Assembly (NCBI GenBank): GCA_963682055.1
Contig: OY821742.1
Location: forward strand, 2,689,816 to 2,753,815
DNA from: Primula veris
Taxonomy: Eukaryota; Streptophyta; Magnoliopsida; Ericales; Primulaceae
Length of the DNA: 64,000 bases
Reading direction: 5' to 3'
The notes beneath the pieces are model-generated. The model worked only from the letters and a program-made list of their open reading frames with translations, had not been told where the DNA came from and did not search any database. The position numbers and the translations under genes were made by a program. Below, piece after piece: positions 10,167-22,507 of the stretch (position 1 is its first letter; each line of letters opens with the position of its first letter).

Positions 10167-12035
10167 TCGCCCTCCGACTGTTCATCAGCTGACCCATACG
10201 GATTCATACCCATTTCAGCGAACTCCTTACGTAGTAAGTCCACGTCCGTTCTCATTTTCGCCCGTTTGAACGATTTGAAACTGCGGCGCAACATCGCTTT
10301 CTGTAAAAAAAAAACAATAAAAAACGATTTATTAGTATTGAAATATACATAAAAAGAAGTAACGATTTATTAGTAAAAAACGATTTAGTAGTTACCATTT
10401 TATTGAAGACACCCGTATTCTCCCGGAAACCGTGAGGGGGCGGGGCAAGTTCAGGTGGGTTTATGAAGATGCGGGTCCGCTCTCTATACCATTTCATGTA
10501 ACCCGGTGACGTCCCCGTGCCATATTCGCCGTTAATAAGACGGGTGTGGCGGTCATTCCACACGGCTATAAATTCTCCGGTTAGTAAAGGCCAGTCGTGT
10601 TTTTGCCCAGTCCCATATCTTCTATCCTTGCCGTGACCCTGTCTTGGTTTCCAAATATACGTAGGGACCCCCTGCACAAAACCGAACTGCCTCATGAACC
10701 TGTCCGCGGGGTGGTACTCAATCTTCTCATTACAAATGAGAGGCACAGAACAATGCCACATATACCGGCCCCGCGTGCAGTATTCCGGATACTGATTGAG
10801 ATCCCCGTAAGGTTGCCACACTATCTGTAATCATCAAATTAGAATATATAAACAATGGTTTAAAAATAGACGAGTAATAAATTCTGCGAAGATAAGACCA
10901 ATGCAAACATATACAACATATAATACGTAAGTTACATGTAATACGAAAATTAAAATTTACCTGTTCAGGCGACATATTGTCAAACTGGTCACGTATGTGG
11001 ACCACATTATGTCCGTAGACATATGGCGTAAGGTTAGTTTGCCGCCACATCTTCCATCTGTAATATACAAACAAAAACCGATAAACAATAAATATAATCG
11101 GCAGCTAAGTAAATGATAGATGACACAATAATATAAAAAAGCAAATCCAATTCAAAAACTAAATAAATATCATACCTGTAACCGAGGGGGAACCTAGGCC
11201 AGCCCTCCGGTGGCTCGACATCTTCCGGCAGCTCTTCACACGGTCTAACCGGCAGTAGTCTGGTAATCGCCCACATATCCAGAAACATCACCGCCCCGCT
11301 TACTCCGGTTGTCTTACAACGTACCACCCTGCATAGATTAGCCTCTAACCAGGCCAGAAGAGCTGATCCCCAACTATACTCAGCACATGTGTCAAAATCC
11401 TCCAGAAATGGCAGAGGCCAGAGTGGAATCTGATCACTGCTCTTATCCGAAAATACATGTGCAGCCAGTAATAATAGCATGGCAGCCCTAGACTGATATA
11501 GTAAACGCTCCTCACTAGGGTTGGGGGGTAATTGACCGAAGGTCTGTAACATCCAATCAAGTCTAACTGTCAGACAGTTTAGATCGACTTGATTGTCAGC
11601 CGGCCTAACACCCAACAAACTCTCCATCATAGCCAACCTGCTCGCCTTCGTGTCATTCCGCTCCGACCGGGTCACAGCAAGACCATCCACCCTCAGACCG
11701 AGCATAATCTCTACATCCTGTAAAGATATCCCCAACTCTCCCCCGACAAAATGGAACGTGTGCGACTCATCACGCCACCTATCAACTAAGGCTGTAATCA
11801 ACCCTCGGTCTACGGTATAATTACCTATACTGTAAATACCGTAAAAACCAGCCCTAATGATATTTTGAACTACCCTTTCAGGCGTCGGTATCTGCCAACT
11901 ATAATTATAAACCCTAATCTTATTGGCATCTCCTCTACCCGCTTCTCTGCCAGCATCCCAAGTCTGACTAGAAATGTGACCAGTCTGTCGTAAAATACCC
12001 AACCTCCCTTTAATCTGTGGACCTGGGTCTGTCAT
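9668..12035 (-). CDS. Plant mobile domain (PMD, MAIN-like) protein, four exons
   Basis: Exons 11176-12035, 10961-11057, 10396-10824 and 9668-10300 join in frame to 672 aa, all with GT/AG introns. The N-terminus holds the PMD core: YGIYSIGNYTVDRGLI, then WRDESHTFHF (~87-96), GELGISLQDVEIMLGL (~99-114), LLLLAAHVFSDKSSDQI and SWGSALLAWLEANL. Exon 2 adds YRWKMWRQTN. Exon 3 adds the family's WQPYGDL and CNEKIEYHPADRFMRQFGFV. Exon 4 encodes a low-complexity tail with a basic start, an uninterrupted Asp run near 10135-10165 and Ser/Arg-rich stretches. The PMD family includes host MAIN/MAIL silencing proteins and many transposon-borne copies; 'serine/threonine-protein phosphatase 7 long form' is a common misannotation. 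The start at 12035 is conserved in MULE-2; an in-frame ATG at 12098 would add residues from the flanking repeat. Confidence 0.85.
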
Positions 12036-12059
12036 CCTAACTATGATAACCAAATATAA

Positions 12060-13275
12060 CTCAATTAATGAAAACCAAAAAAATGATAACATAACCAATT
12101 AATGATAACCAAACAATGATAACTCAATCATAACAAATTAATGATAACCAAACAATGATAACTCAATTATAACCAATTAATCATAACCAAACAATGATAA
12201 CTCAATTATAACCAATTAATCATAACCAAACACACATTTTTTCATAAACCAAACAATAATAATTCAATTTTTTAATGATAACCAAACACACATTTTTTCA
12301 TAAACCAAACAATAATAATTCAATTTGTTAATCATAACCAAACACACATTTTTTCATAAACCAAACAATAATAATTTAATTTTTTAATCATAACCAAACA
12401 CACATTTTTTCATAAACCAAACAATAATAATTTAATTTTTTAATCATAACCAAACACACATTTTTTCATAAACCAAACAATAATAATTTAATTTTTTAAT
12501 CATAACCAAACACACATTTTTTCATAAACCAAACAATAATAATTTAATTTTTTAATCATAACCAAACACACATTTTTTCATAAACAAAACAATACTAATT
12601 TAATTTTTTAATCATAACCAAACACACATTTTTTCATAAACAAACACACATTTTTTCATAAACCAAACAATAATAATTTAATTTTTTAATCATAACCAAA
12701 CACATTTAATCATAACCAAACACACATTTTTTCATAAACCAAACAATAATAATTTAATTTTTTAATCATAACCAAACACACATTTTTTCATAAACCAAAC
12801 AATAATAATTCAATTTTTTAATCATAACCAAACACACATTTTTTCATAAACCAAACAATAATAATTTAATTTTTTAATCATAACCAAACACATTTAATCA
12901 TAACCAAACACACATTTTTTCATAAACCAAACAATAATAATTTAATTTTTTAATCATAACCAAACACACATTTTTTCATAAACCAAACAATAATAATTCA
13001 ATTTTTTAATCATAACCAAACACACATTTTTTCATAAACCAAACAATAATAATTCAATTTTTTAATCATAACCAAACACACATTTTTTCATAAACCAAAC
13101 TATAATAATTTAATTTTTTAATCATAACCAAACACACATTTTTTCATAAACCAAACAATAATAATTCAATTTTTTAATCATAACCAAACACATTTAATCA
13201 TAACCAAACACATTTAATCATAAACCAAATAATAATAACTCAATTTTTTAATCATAACCAAACACATTATCAACA
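12060..13275. repeat. AT-rich minisatellite upstream of the MULE-1 PMD gene
   Basis: About 20 units of roughly 50-60 bp are built on AACCAAACACACATTTTTTC, CATAAACCAAACAATAATAA and TTTTTTAATCAT, with shorter variants near the gene. It starts next to the PMD start codon, so it occupies the promoter/5' UTR position. The MULE-2 version (21360-21840) is about a third as long. Confidence 0.85.
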
Positions 13276-13899
13276 ATTCAAATTAACCAAAAAAAATAAA
13301 AAAACATGCAAAAATGGGCCAAATATCAACAATTAATAAAATTTCTATAATTAATATAAACAAACAACAAACAATTATATATAGCTAAGTGAATTATGGT
13401 TTTGCATATTTTATATATTTTTTCCTATTTTACAAATTAAAATTACAAAAAATAAAAAAACATGCAAAAATGGGCCAAATATCAACAATTAATAAAATTT
13501 CTATAATTAATATAAACAAACAACAAACAATGATATATAGCTAAGTGAATTATGGATTTGCATATTTTATATATTTTTTCCTATTTTACAAATTTAAATT
13601 ACACAAAATACATAATAAATTAGAGAATAAAAGATATACCCTTGAATTATGGATAAGTTTGATTGATGATTTGGGGTTTTTTGTTAATAAAGTTGATAGT
13701 TAATGTGGTTGATTGATTTGAGTGATTTTTTGGGTTGAAAATTGGGGGTTTTTGAGAGAAAGAGAGAGAGTGTAGAATAAAATTTAATTTTTTTTAAAAA
13801 ATCCGTAACTTTCTGTTTTTTCCAGGGACTGTCTGTGTAATTTTTTCAGGGACTGACTGTGTAATTTTGAAAAGCAGGGACTGACTGTGTAATTTTCAA

Positions 13900-14030
13900 A
13901 AAAATTACACAGACCGTAGATATAATCTACGGTCTGGATCATTTAATCCAAACCGTAGATTATATCTACGGTCTGTGTTAAATGATCCAGACCGTAGATT
14001 ATATCTACGGTCTGAGCGTTGATTCAGAAA
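13900..14030. repeat. Terminal palindromes, right end of MULE-1
   Basis: Three palindromes built on ACCGTAGATATAATCTACGG and close variants, separated by GGATCATTTAATCC and its partner, lie about 40 bp inside the right end. The whole cluster is itself close to an inverted repeat. Its counterpart is the 146-bp palindrome at the left end. Confidence 0.85.
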
Positions 14031-14055
14031 AACTGTAGTACTTTGAGAACACCTC

Positions 14056-14231
14056 ATTATTTAATTCCATATTAAATTATACATATGTAACTTAAATTTA
14101 ACATTCACATTAGTGTATTAACTTAACAAAGTTATCTAATTTTAATTGAAATTAATTATTAATTAAAATCTCATTAATTAGTCATTTTGTAAACTCACAC
14201 TAATATAGGAAGTAAAATAGGAGTAGTTGAA
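14056..14231. repeat. Duplicated flank, copy A segment 2 (matches 61389-61562)
   Basis: The segment from ATTATTTAATT to GGAGTAGTTGAA closely matches the copy-B flank. It is bounded by MULE-1 on the left and the outer MULE on the right. GTAGTTGAA (14223-14231) is the left copy of the target duplication of the outer MULE. Confidence 0.85.
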
Positions 14232-15430
14232 GGGGGTAATTCCCTATAAGTACCTCATGACAAATTATATTCCTGCTAGGTACCTTGATAATTTCACATT
14301 TCTCATAGGTACTACTTTTTAATTATTTAGTTTATTTACTAAATTGTCATACAAACCAAAATATAATATACATATTTTATATTTCTACAAAAAAAAAACA
14401 GTTTTAAATTACAACAAAATAAAAAAAACACAAAAAAATTATAAAAATGAAAAAAATCACAAGAAATATAAAAAAAACAAAAAAAAAAAAATTATAAAAA
14501 AAAATGAAAAAAATCACAAAAAATCATAAAAAATTATAAAAATAACAAAAAATCAAAAAAAATCAAAAAAAATATAAAAAATCACCAAAAATTATAAAAA
14601 AATCACCAAAAATCACAAAAAATTATTAAAAAATACAAAAATCACAAAAAAATTATAAAAATTATAAAAAAATTAAAAAAGAGGTGGGCTTAATACACTA
14701 CATAATTTCTGAAAAAACGCACAGACCGTAGATTAAATCTACGGTCTACAGTGATTGTCTGTAAACCGTAGATTAAATCTACGGTTTACAGCGTTTTTAA
14801 AAATTTACACATTAAAAATTAAAATTAAAATTCTAATAATTAAAATTAAAATACTGAATATTTTTTTCAAATTAAACATGATTTTTTTTAATAAAAAAAC
14901 TAAATGCCTTATTTTTAAAATTTTACATATTATAAATTACCAATATTCTAACAATCTCTCAAAATAAACACAAAATTTACACAAAAAAAGTTGATTTGAT
15001 AAATTTTATGTTTTTGGTTCATGTTATATTTTTGTCAAGTGTATAAGTTGATATTTATTGAATCATTAACTAAATCGTCAATTTTTGTGAAGTTTTTTTG
15101 GTTTGTTTTTAACACTTGTATAACGCAATATGAAACATTAACTAAGTCGTCAATTTGGTGTCAATCGTCAATTTTATTGAATGAAACAATCATAAATTAT
15201 ATAAATTTCATAAAAGAAATTAACTCAATATGCAAACATGAATATCAACTTATAAATTTCATAAAACAAATTTATTAAACAAAATTTACAACAAAATTAA
15301 ACAAAATTTACAACAAAATTTCATAGAACTAAATTTCATAAATTTTTTTTATTAAACATTTGTTTACATCATATAAATTTACAACAACTTGGAAAAAATA
15401 GTAATTTACATCAAATAAAAAAAAAACTGA

Positions 15431-18121
15431 TTATGGACTTAGGTCTATAGGTTCTTCTTGATTTGCTTTTTTCTTTCCCGGTTTCTTTTCCAGCGTCATA
15501 TATAACTTGAAATTTGGTCGAAAAAGTTCCTTCCATGGCGCAGCTGTCTCAGTGCGTGTTTGTTCCCACCGTGCTATAATTCCTGGCATTGGGAAGATCC
15601 CTTCTTCTTTAGGAATAACCTGAGCATAGTGACAACTGTTGACGAACACCATTACAGTCGGGATGTAATATGTCGTTCCCCGAGGCGGACCAGTATAAAG
15701 AGGTAAAAAGGTACTGTTCCACACGTTTACCCCTCCATCATTATTTTGCCATAAGGACAACAATACAATTGGAATATTGTAATGAGAAGCAATTAAAAAC
15801 CCATAAGACGGAAATCTCATCCATTTGTCAGAAGGTGCGGGATTTGTAGCATGATAAAAATTTAAACTTGATAAAATATAATCATACCGGTAAGCTTCGC
15901 CAAGATTCTCAAACAGCTCATAATAAACACCTTTCATTTGCTGCAGCTCTTGAAACAACTCACATCTTACCGCATACCAATCATCTTCCCCATGCTGTTT
16001 ACCCGTCACATTTGCAAGTACCCGGAACCCACAGTTACCATCCCCACGCACATCATAAACCGTTTCGATGTAACTATGTAACATGACCCATATTTGGTCA
16101 CTGTACAGGAAGGTTGGCCTAGGGTTCTGGTTTCGCGGCCTCCTAGTTGGGTTTACCCTTACCTCCGGTGTTTCATCCGCCTTACCTTTGCCCTTGTCCC
16201 TACTAGCACCAGCAGCACCCTGTTCCTCCTCCACATACTCCCATCCCGACTTATCCCTCTTACTAGATTTGTCTCCCTTTCTAGGTCTCCCCCTATTTAC
16301 TCTCACTTCGGGGTCACTGATGGATGTTCTGGCTGGTACGGTTATCTCTCGGAGTTGTGTTTTCATACGCCGTTTTTCAACATTACTTTTCCTAGCATAA
16401 ACACTTTTAAACTCTTCTAGATCACCCTCTACCCCATAATCATCGGTGTTCCCATTATCATCAATTACGTCTAATTTTTTCCAGAATGGATGAATATATT
16501 CTAGAGGAAGAGGCTTCACGAATAAAATATGTTCACTCATAATATGATGACAAGGTAAACCGTGAGACAATTTGAAACCGCAAGATCAATTCTCATCAGC
16601 CTGGCCACTACATTTTTTGTGTTCTTGAAATAATAAATCAAAGGCATAGTGTGTGATATACGACCTAAGATTTATAAATAGAGGTGTTCGTTCAGAATGT
16701 GGAAAATAAGACTTGCATTTATCCAACTTCATCTTAATATCCTCAAACTGTTTTTCTAGAATTCTATTCACCTCTACCCAAATAGTTTCAAGCGTACCAG
16801 TATTTGTGGAAAGGGATCTTTTCAGCTTAGCATGTTGTTGTTCGGCTCGATTACTAGTTCTGTTACCTAGATGTGTTGTATGGTTGGTATAGCATGCAAC
16901 AAACTTTTCAGCATAATCATTTAAAAGCTTGTCTACATACTTAATCACAGCAGGGTACGATTTGTAAGAGGAATTGAAATAAGTTCGGTTATGATTGTAC
17001 TCCTCTATCGACTCAGAATCAACCAATAAACCCCAATCATCTAGAAACGTTTGCCACTCCTCATCAGGGATCTTTTTACGGCAGTTTTTCAAAACATTTT
17101 TTGCAATATGAAAAGTGCACAAAATATGATGAGAATCGGGAAAAACAACAAACAAAGCATTTGATAAGGCCATTTCCCTGTCGGTTACAAACACCCTAGG
17201 TAGTATACACCCCTCCAATGTAACTTTAAATTTTTTCAATGCCCATATATAACTTTCCTTTGTCTCGTCACTCATGAAAACAAAACCTAAACAATATGTT
17301 TGGTTCGTTGATGTCATTCCTACGACTTCTAGAAATGACATATTAAAACGGTTTGTTCTATATGTACAATCCATTAACAAGACATCAGGAAAAGCTTTGA
17401 ACATCCTTATAGAATCGGGGTGTGCAAAAAACAAGTTCTCAAGGGAATGGGTTGATGGGTTCATATTATAGTAGAACGTGTAGCGATGGCTATCCAACAA
17501 ATTAAACAGTTCCTGTATCGGGTTTCTACCATCTCGTTCTTTAAATTTCAGTCCGGCCAAAAAATTATGTATCGTTTTAGTGTTTGATACATTGTCAGGA
17601 TTTCTATTTTTTATGGCCTCTAATATTGCACCAACTTTAAAACTACTTTGCCTTAAAGTTTTAACAATTTCTTTTTCATCTTGGGTTAAACGAGCACGTC
17701 GTGCTTGCCCTTGGAGGTAAGTTGGAGGTGGGTGGTTATGTTGTCCATTTTCTACGTGACACATCCGTTCACCATTAACTACGTAACCTTTAATGAAAAA
17801 TGGACAATCTTTTTTCTTTGTACCTGATTTTACGGAAGATGGTTTCTTTTTTTCGTAAACCCCCGATTTATCACACACAATATCAACATACGATGTTCTG
17901 CTCCCATCACCCCCTCCAGACCTACGAATCGTAAGAATGAAACCCCAATTTCCAGCCACATCAGCAAGATCAGCAAGCATTTCATCCCTTGTTTCCCAAG
18001 TCCATTCATCAACTTCAAAGTGCTCGGAATAATCAGTTAGCTCATCGTTTGAGCCACTAGATGAATTCGCATTGTTGTTGTTATTCCATTGGTTGTTGTC
18101 ATAACCATAGTTGTAATTCAT
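15431..18121 (-). pseudogene. OTU-transposase of MULE-2, interrupted by a stop codon
   Basis: It is collinear with the 899-aa protein of MULE-1 and nearly identical. A TGA at 16586-16588 stands where MULE-1 has the first cysteine (TGT) of the SWIM finger, leaving a 511-aa upstream part (16586-18121: zinc-binding domain plus complete DDE core). Downstream, the frame stays open for the rest of the SWIM finger, the basic linker and the OTU domain (GDGNCGFR and SCHYAQV intact). Small in-frame indels occur in the linker and OTU region. A truncated transposase lacking SWIM and OTU could be made. Without readthrough the OTU part is not expected to be expressed. Confidence 0.85.
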
Positions 18122-18244
18122 TTTCGAAAAGTGTTTGTTTGTATATTTTATTGGGGAGAAATGAGGATTTTTTTAGAGATTTCCGAAATGTGTTTGTGTT
18201 TGATTTTATGGTGTGTTAGAATTGGAAAAATTGAATCATATTTA

Positions 18245-18740
18245 TAGTTTAAGTTTACACTACAAACCGTAGATTACTTTTACGGTTTGTAGTGAATTTT
18301 TGGTGTAGTCATTTCCAAACTTTAATAATTCAAAAGTGATAAGGTGTTGTCGGAATTATTTTGATAGATATGGTATCCAATGTAATTTACACTACAAACC
18401 GTAGATTACTTTTACGGTTTGTAGTGTTTTTTTGGTGTAGTCATTTTCAAACTTTAATAATGCATTGAGTAGTCATTTTCGGATAGGGTTGTCAAGTCAT
18501 AATAATTCAAAAGTGATAAGGTGTTGTCGGAATTATTTTGATAGATATGGTATCCAATGTAATTTACACTACAAACCGTATATTACTTTTACGGTTTGTA
18601 GTTTTTTTTTTTTAACATTATCAATAGTGTTTTTTTTTTAACATTATGAATAGTGATTCAGTGCAAAAAAGTACATTCGTAAAATGACGCTGCTTAAATC
18701 TAACATACAAACCGTACATTTAATGTACGGTTTGTATGTA
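18245..18740. promoter_or_regulatory. Palindrome-bearing repeats upstream of the MULE-2 transposase
   Basis: This is the counterpart of 8390-8975, with the ACAAACCGTAGATTACTTTT hairpin near 18260, 18395 and 18570 (the last with core CCGTATATT). One ACCGTACATTTAATGTACGG palindrome lies near 18711-18730. The first repeat unit is shortened. Confidence 0.65.
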
Positions 18741-18749
18741 TATTTCAGA

Positions 18750-18900
18750 ATATTTAGGGTTTAGGGTTTGTATTTTAGGGTTTAGGGATTAGGGTTTGTA
18801 ATTTAGGGTTTAGGGTTTAGGGTTTATGGTTTAGGGTTTATGGTTTAGGGTTTAGGGTTTGTATTTTAGGGTTTAGGGTTTGTAATTTAGGGTTTACGGT
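18750..18900. repeat. Short TTTAGGG array in MULE-2
   Basis: About 150 bp of TTTAGGG units with TTTGTAATTTAGGG and TTTATGG variants lie at the position equivalent to the longer array in MULE-1. Confidence 0.85.
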
Positions 18901-19014
18901 TCAAATTAAACTTACGAATTTATAACGTACAAATCAAACATACAAATCAAATTAAACTTACGAATTAATAATATTCCAACTCAGCTAATAATAAAACTTA
19001 CAAAAACAGTGCAT

Positions 19015-21346
19015 TCACTTTTTTTTGTAACGACTAAATGTTTTAAAGTTGGACATAGGAAGCATCTTTCCCGCCGATGTTAATCTATCCGATGACGGCT
19101 CAGCAGACTCTTCGATTTCGTTTAGCTCCGTACGCCGTCTCTGTCGCTGCTGCGATTCCGGATGCGGAGCACGCTCGTGGGATGTAACTGTCAATCCTCG
19201 ACTCCAACTGCCGGTTGACTGATGACCAGGATTGATGTACGACTCTGTTGATTGTCTATGATGATCGAACGGATTATCGTCCTGAACGTAGTCCGACCCA
19301 GCAAAAGAAGCACGACGACGATGACCGCTTGAACTCGGACCCGGACCCTGATCTGTAGTCGGGGGTCGATCTCCACTCGTTCGTCTACCCCCGCTACGCC
19401 CGCCGCTACTAGATTCGCCGCTACGCCGACAACTTGAAGTCCTAGTGTAAGCTCTTGGGTCGTAACGTAGGTCGTCATCATCATCATCATCGTCGTCGTC
19501 GTCGTCATCATCCTCCGACTGTTCATCAGCTGACCCATACGGATTCATACCCATTTCAGCGAACTCCGCACGTAGTAAGTCCACGTCCGTTTTAGATTTC
19601 AGCCGTTTGAACGATTTGAAACTGCGGCGCAACATCGCTTTCTGAAAAAAAAAACAATAAAAAACGATTTATTAGTATTGAAATATACAAAAAAATAAAT
19701 AAAGAAACAAATATTAATGAACTTTAACTAGTAGTTACCATTTTATTGAACACACCCGTATGCTCCCGGAAACCGTGAGATGGCGGGGCAAGTTCAGGTG
19801 GGTTTATGAAGATGCGGGTCCTCTCTCTATACCATCTCATGTAATCCGGTGACGTCCCCGTGCCAAAGTCGCCGTTAATAAGACGGGTGTGGCGGTCATT
19901 CCACACGGCTATAAACTCTCCACAAAGTAAAGGCCAGTCGTGTTTTTGCCCAATCCCATATCTTCTATCCTTGCCGTGACCCCGTCTGGGTTTCCAAATA
20001 TATGTAGGGACCCGCTGCACAAAACCGAATTGTCTCATGAACCTGTCCGCGGGGTGGTACTCAATCTTCTCATTACAAATGAGAGGCACAGAACAATGCC
20101 ACATATCACGGCCCCGCGTGCAGTATTCCGGATACTGATTGAGATCCCCGTAAGGTTGCCACACTATCTGTAATCAGCAAAATTAGAATATATTCTGCGA
20201 ACATAAGACCAATGCAAACATATACAACATATAATACGTAAGTTACATATAATACGAAAGTTAAAATTTACATGTTCAGGCGACATATTATCAAACTGGT
20301 CACGTATGTGGAGCACATTATGTCCGTAGACATATGGCGTAAGGTTAGTTTGCCTCCACATCTTCCATCTGTAATATACAAACAAAACCCGATAAACAAT
20401 AAATATAACCGGCAGCTAAGTAAATGATAGATGACAGAATAATATAAAAACGCAAATCCAATTCAAAAACTAAATAAATATCATACCTGTAACCGAGGGG
20501 GAACCTAGGCCATCCCTCAGGTGGCTCGATATCTTCCGGCAGCTCTTCACATGGTCTAACTGGCAGTAGTCTGGTAATCGCCCACATATCCAGAAACATC
20601 ACCGCCCCGCTTACTCCGCTTGTCTTACAACGTACCACCCTGCATAGATTAGCCTCTAACCAGGCCAGAAGAGCTGATCCCCAACTATACTCAGCACATG
20701 TGTCAAAATCCTCCAGAAATGGCAGAGGCCAGAGTGGAATCTGATCACTGCTCTTATCCGAAAACACATGTGCCCCCAGTAATAATAGCATGACAGCCCT
20801 AGACTGATATAGCAAACGATCCTCAGTAGGGTTGGGGGGTAATTCACCGAAGGTGTGTAACATCCAATCAAGTCTAACTGTTAAACAGTTTGTATCGACT
20901 TGATGGTCAGCAGGTCTAACACCCAACAAACTCTCAATCATATCCAACCTGCTCGCCTTGGTGTCATTCCGCTCCGACCGGGTAACAGCAAGACCATCAA
21001 CCCTGAGACCAAGCATAATCTCTACATCCTGTAAAGATATCCCCAACTCTCCACCGACAAAATGGAATGTGTGCGACTCATCACGCCACCTATCAACTAA
21101 GGCTGTAACCAAGCCTCGGTCTACAGTATAATTACCTATATTGTAAATACCGTAAAAACCAACCCTAATCATATTTTGAACTACCCTTTCAGGCGTCGGT
21201 ATCTGCCAACTATAATTATAAACCCTAATCTTATTGGCATCTCCTCTACCCGCTTCTCGTCCAGCATCCCAAGTCTGATTAGAAATGTGACCGGTCTGTC
21301 GTAAAATACCCAACCTGCCTTTAATATGTGGACCTGGATCTGCCAT
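19015..21346 (-). CDS. PMD (MAIN-like) protein of MULE-2, four exons
   Basis: Exons 20487-21346, 20272-20368, 19739-20167 and 19015-19641 join in frame to 670 aa. The first three exons have the same lengths as in MULE-1 (860, 97 and 429 nt). The PMD core (WRDESHTFHF, LGISLQDVEIMLGL), YRWKMWRQTN, WQPYGDL and the acidic, Ser/Arg-rich tail are all kept. One difference affects splicing: exon 2 ends in ...CAT|GT instead of ...CAG|GT, a weaker donor. The gene remains open although the neighbouring transposase has a stop. Confidence 0.85.
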
Positions 21347-21359
21347 TATAACTGTGATA

Positions 21360-21840
21360 ACCAAATATAACTCGGTTAATGATAACCAAACAATGATAAA
21401 ATAACCAATTAATAACCAATTAATGATAACCAAACAATCATAACCAATTAATGATAACCAAACAATGATAACTCAATTATAACCAATTAATGATAACCAA
21501 ACAATGATAACCAAACAATAATAATTCAATTTTTTAATCATAACCAAACACACATTTAATCATAAACCAAACAATAATAAGTCAATTTTTTAATCATAAC
21601 CAAACACACATTTAATCATAAACCAAACAATAATAACTCAATTTTTTAATCATAACCAAACACACATTTAATCATAAACCAAACAATAATAACTCAATTT
21701 TTTAATCATAACCAAACACACATTTAATCATAAACCAAACAATAATAACTCAATTTTTTAATCATAACCAAACACACATTTAATCATAAACCAAACAATA
21801 ATAACTCAATTTTTTAATCATAACCAAACACATTATCAAC
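21360..21840. repeat. AT-rich minisatellite upstream of the MULE-2 PMD gene
   Basis: About six to eight units of CATAACCAAACACACATTTA, ATCATAAACCAAACAATAAT and AACTCAATTTTTTAAT follow several shorter AACCAATTAATGATAACC units next to the gene. It is homologous to, but much shorter than, the array in MULE-1. Confidence 0.85.
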
Positions 21841-22316
21841 AATTATCAACAATTGAAATTAACCAAACACATAAAAAAAAAATGCAAAATTGGGACAAAT
21901 ATCAACAATTATTATAATTAATATAAAAAAACAACAAACAATTATATATAGCTAAGTGAATTATGGATTTGCATATTTTATATATTTTTTCCTATTTTAC
22001 AAATTGAAATTACACAATAAATAATAAATTTGAGAATAAAAGATATACCTTGAATTGTGGACAAATTTGATTGATGATTTGGGGTTTTTTGTTAAGAAAG
22101 TTGATAGTTATTGTGGTTTATTGATTTGGGTGATTTTTTGGGTTGAAAATTGGGGGGTTTTTGAGAGAAAGAGAGAGAGTGTAGAATAAAAGTTTATTTT
22201 TTTTTAAAAAAAACGTAACATTCTGTTTTTTCAGGGACTGTCTGTGTAATTTTCGCACAGGGACTGACTGTGTAATTTTGAAAAGCAGGGACTGACTGTG
22301 TAATTTCTGCAGAATT

Positions 22317-22470
22317 ACACAGACCGTAGATTAAATCTACGGTTTACAGTGATCCACTGTAAACCGTAGATTTAATCTACGGTTTGCATTAAATGAATAC
22401 AAACCGTAGATTAAATCTACGGTTTACAGTGGATCACTGTAAACCGTAGATTTAATCTACGGTTCACGCG
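22317..22470. repeat. Near-perfect ~145-bp palindrome, right end of MULE-2
   Basis: Four small palindromes built on AAACCGTAGATTTAATCTAC are arranged as two mirror halves around GCATTAAATGAATAC (about 22386-22400). It mirrors the 146-bp perfect palindrome of MULE-1, but at the opposite end of the element. Confidence 0.9.
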
Positions 22471-22507
22471 TTTTAAAAGAAAAAATGCTGTAGAAACAGC
22501 CAACCTC

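Larger units (their letters stand above)
4727..14055. mobile_element. MULE-1: Mutator-like element with OTU-transposase and PMD genes
   Basis: The outermost ~50 bp at each end form an imperfect terminal inverted repeat: the left starts GAGGGTGGATTATTTAAC, and the reverse complement of the right starts GAGGTGTTCTCAAAGTAC. Both then converge on AACGCTCA(A/G)ACCGTAG. Inside, left to right: palindromes, a transposase-OTU gene (minus), a palindrome-bearing tandem repeat, a TTTAGGG array, a four-exon PMD gene (minus), an AT-rich minisatellite, a duplicated ~130-bp segment (about 13285-13600), three copies of CAGGGACTG(A/T)CTGTGTAATT, and terminal palindromes. It is a close relative of MULE-2. No clear target duplication was found, and the flank lacks ~600 bp that copy B retains (60787-61388). 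Confidence 0.85.
14681..22507. mobile_element. MULE-2: second OTU-transposase/PMD element, nested
   Basis: It is flanked by a perfect 9-bp duplication, ATTAAAAAA, at 14672-14680 and 22508-22516. The ends are GAGGTGGGCT on the left and, as reverse complement, GAGGTTGGCT on the right, both leading into ACCGTAG palindromes as in MULE-1. Gene order and orientation equal MULE-1, with shorter tandem arrays (7.8 kb against 9.3 kb). The left end has two palindromes (14722-14791). An ~85-codon open frame at 15021-15278, also present in MULE-1 at 5171-5425, is more likely transposase 3' UTR than a gene. Confidence 0.9.

Noticed and set aside
12060..13275. Regularly spaced repeats as a CRISPR-like array
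   Set aside because: Units are contiguous, with no unique spacers, in a plant transposon: a minisatellite.
14344..14529. Lys/Asn-rich frame
   Set aside because: Poly-A-rich arm of the outer MULE; a low-complexity artefact.
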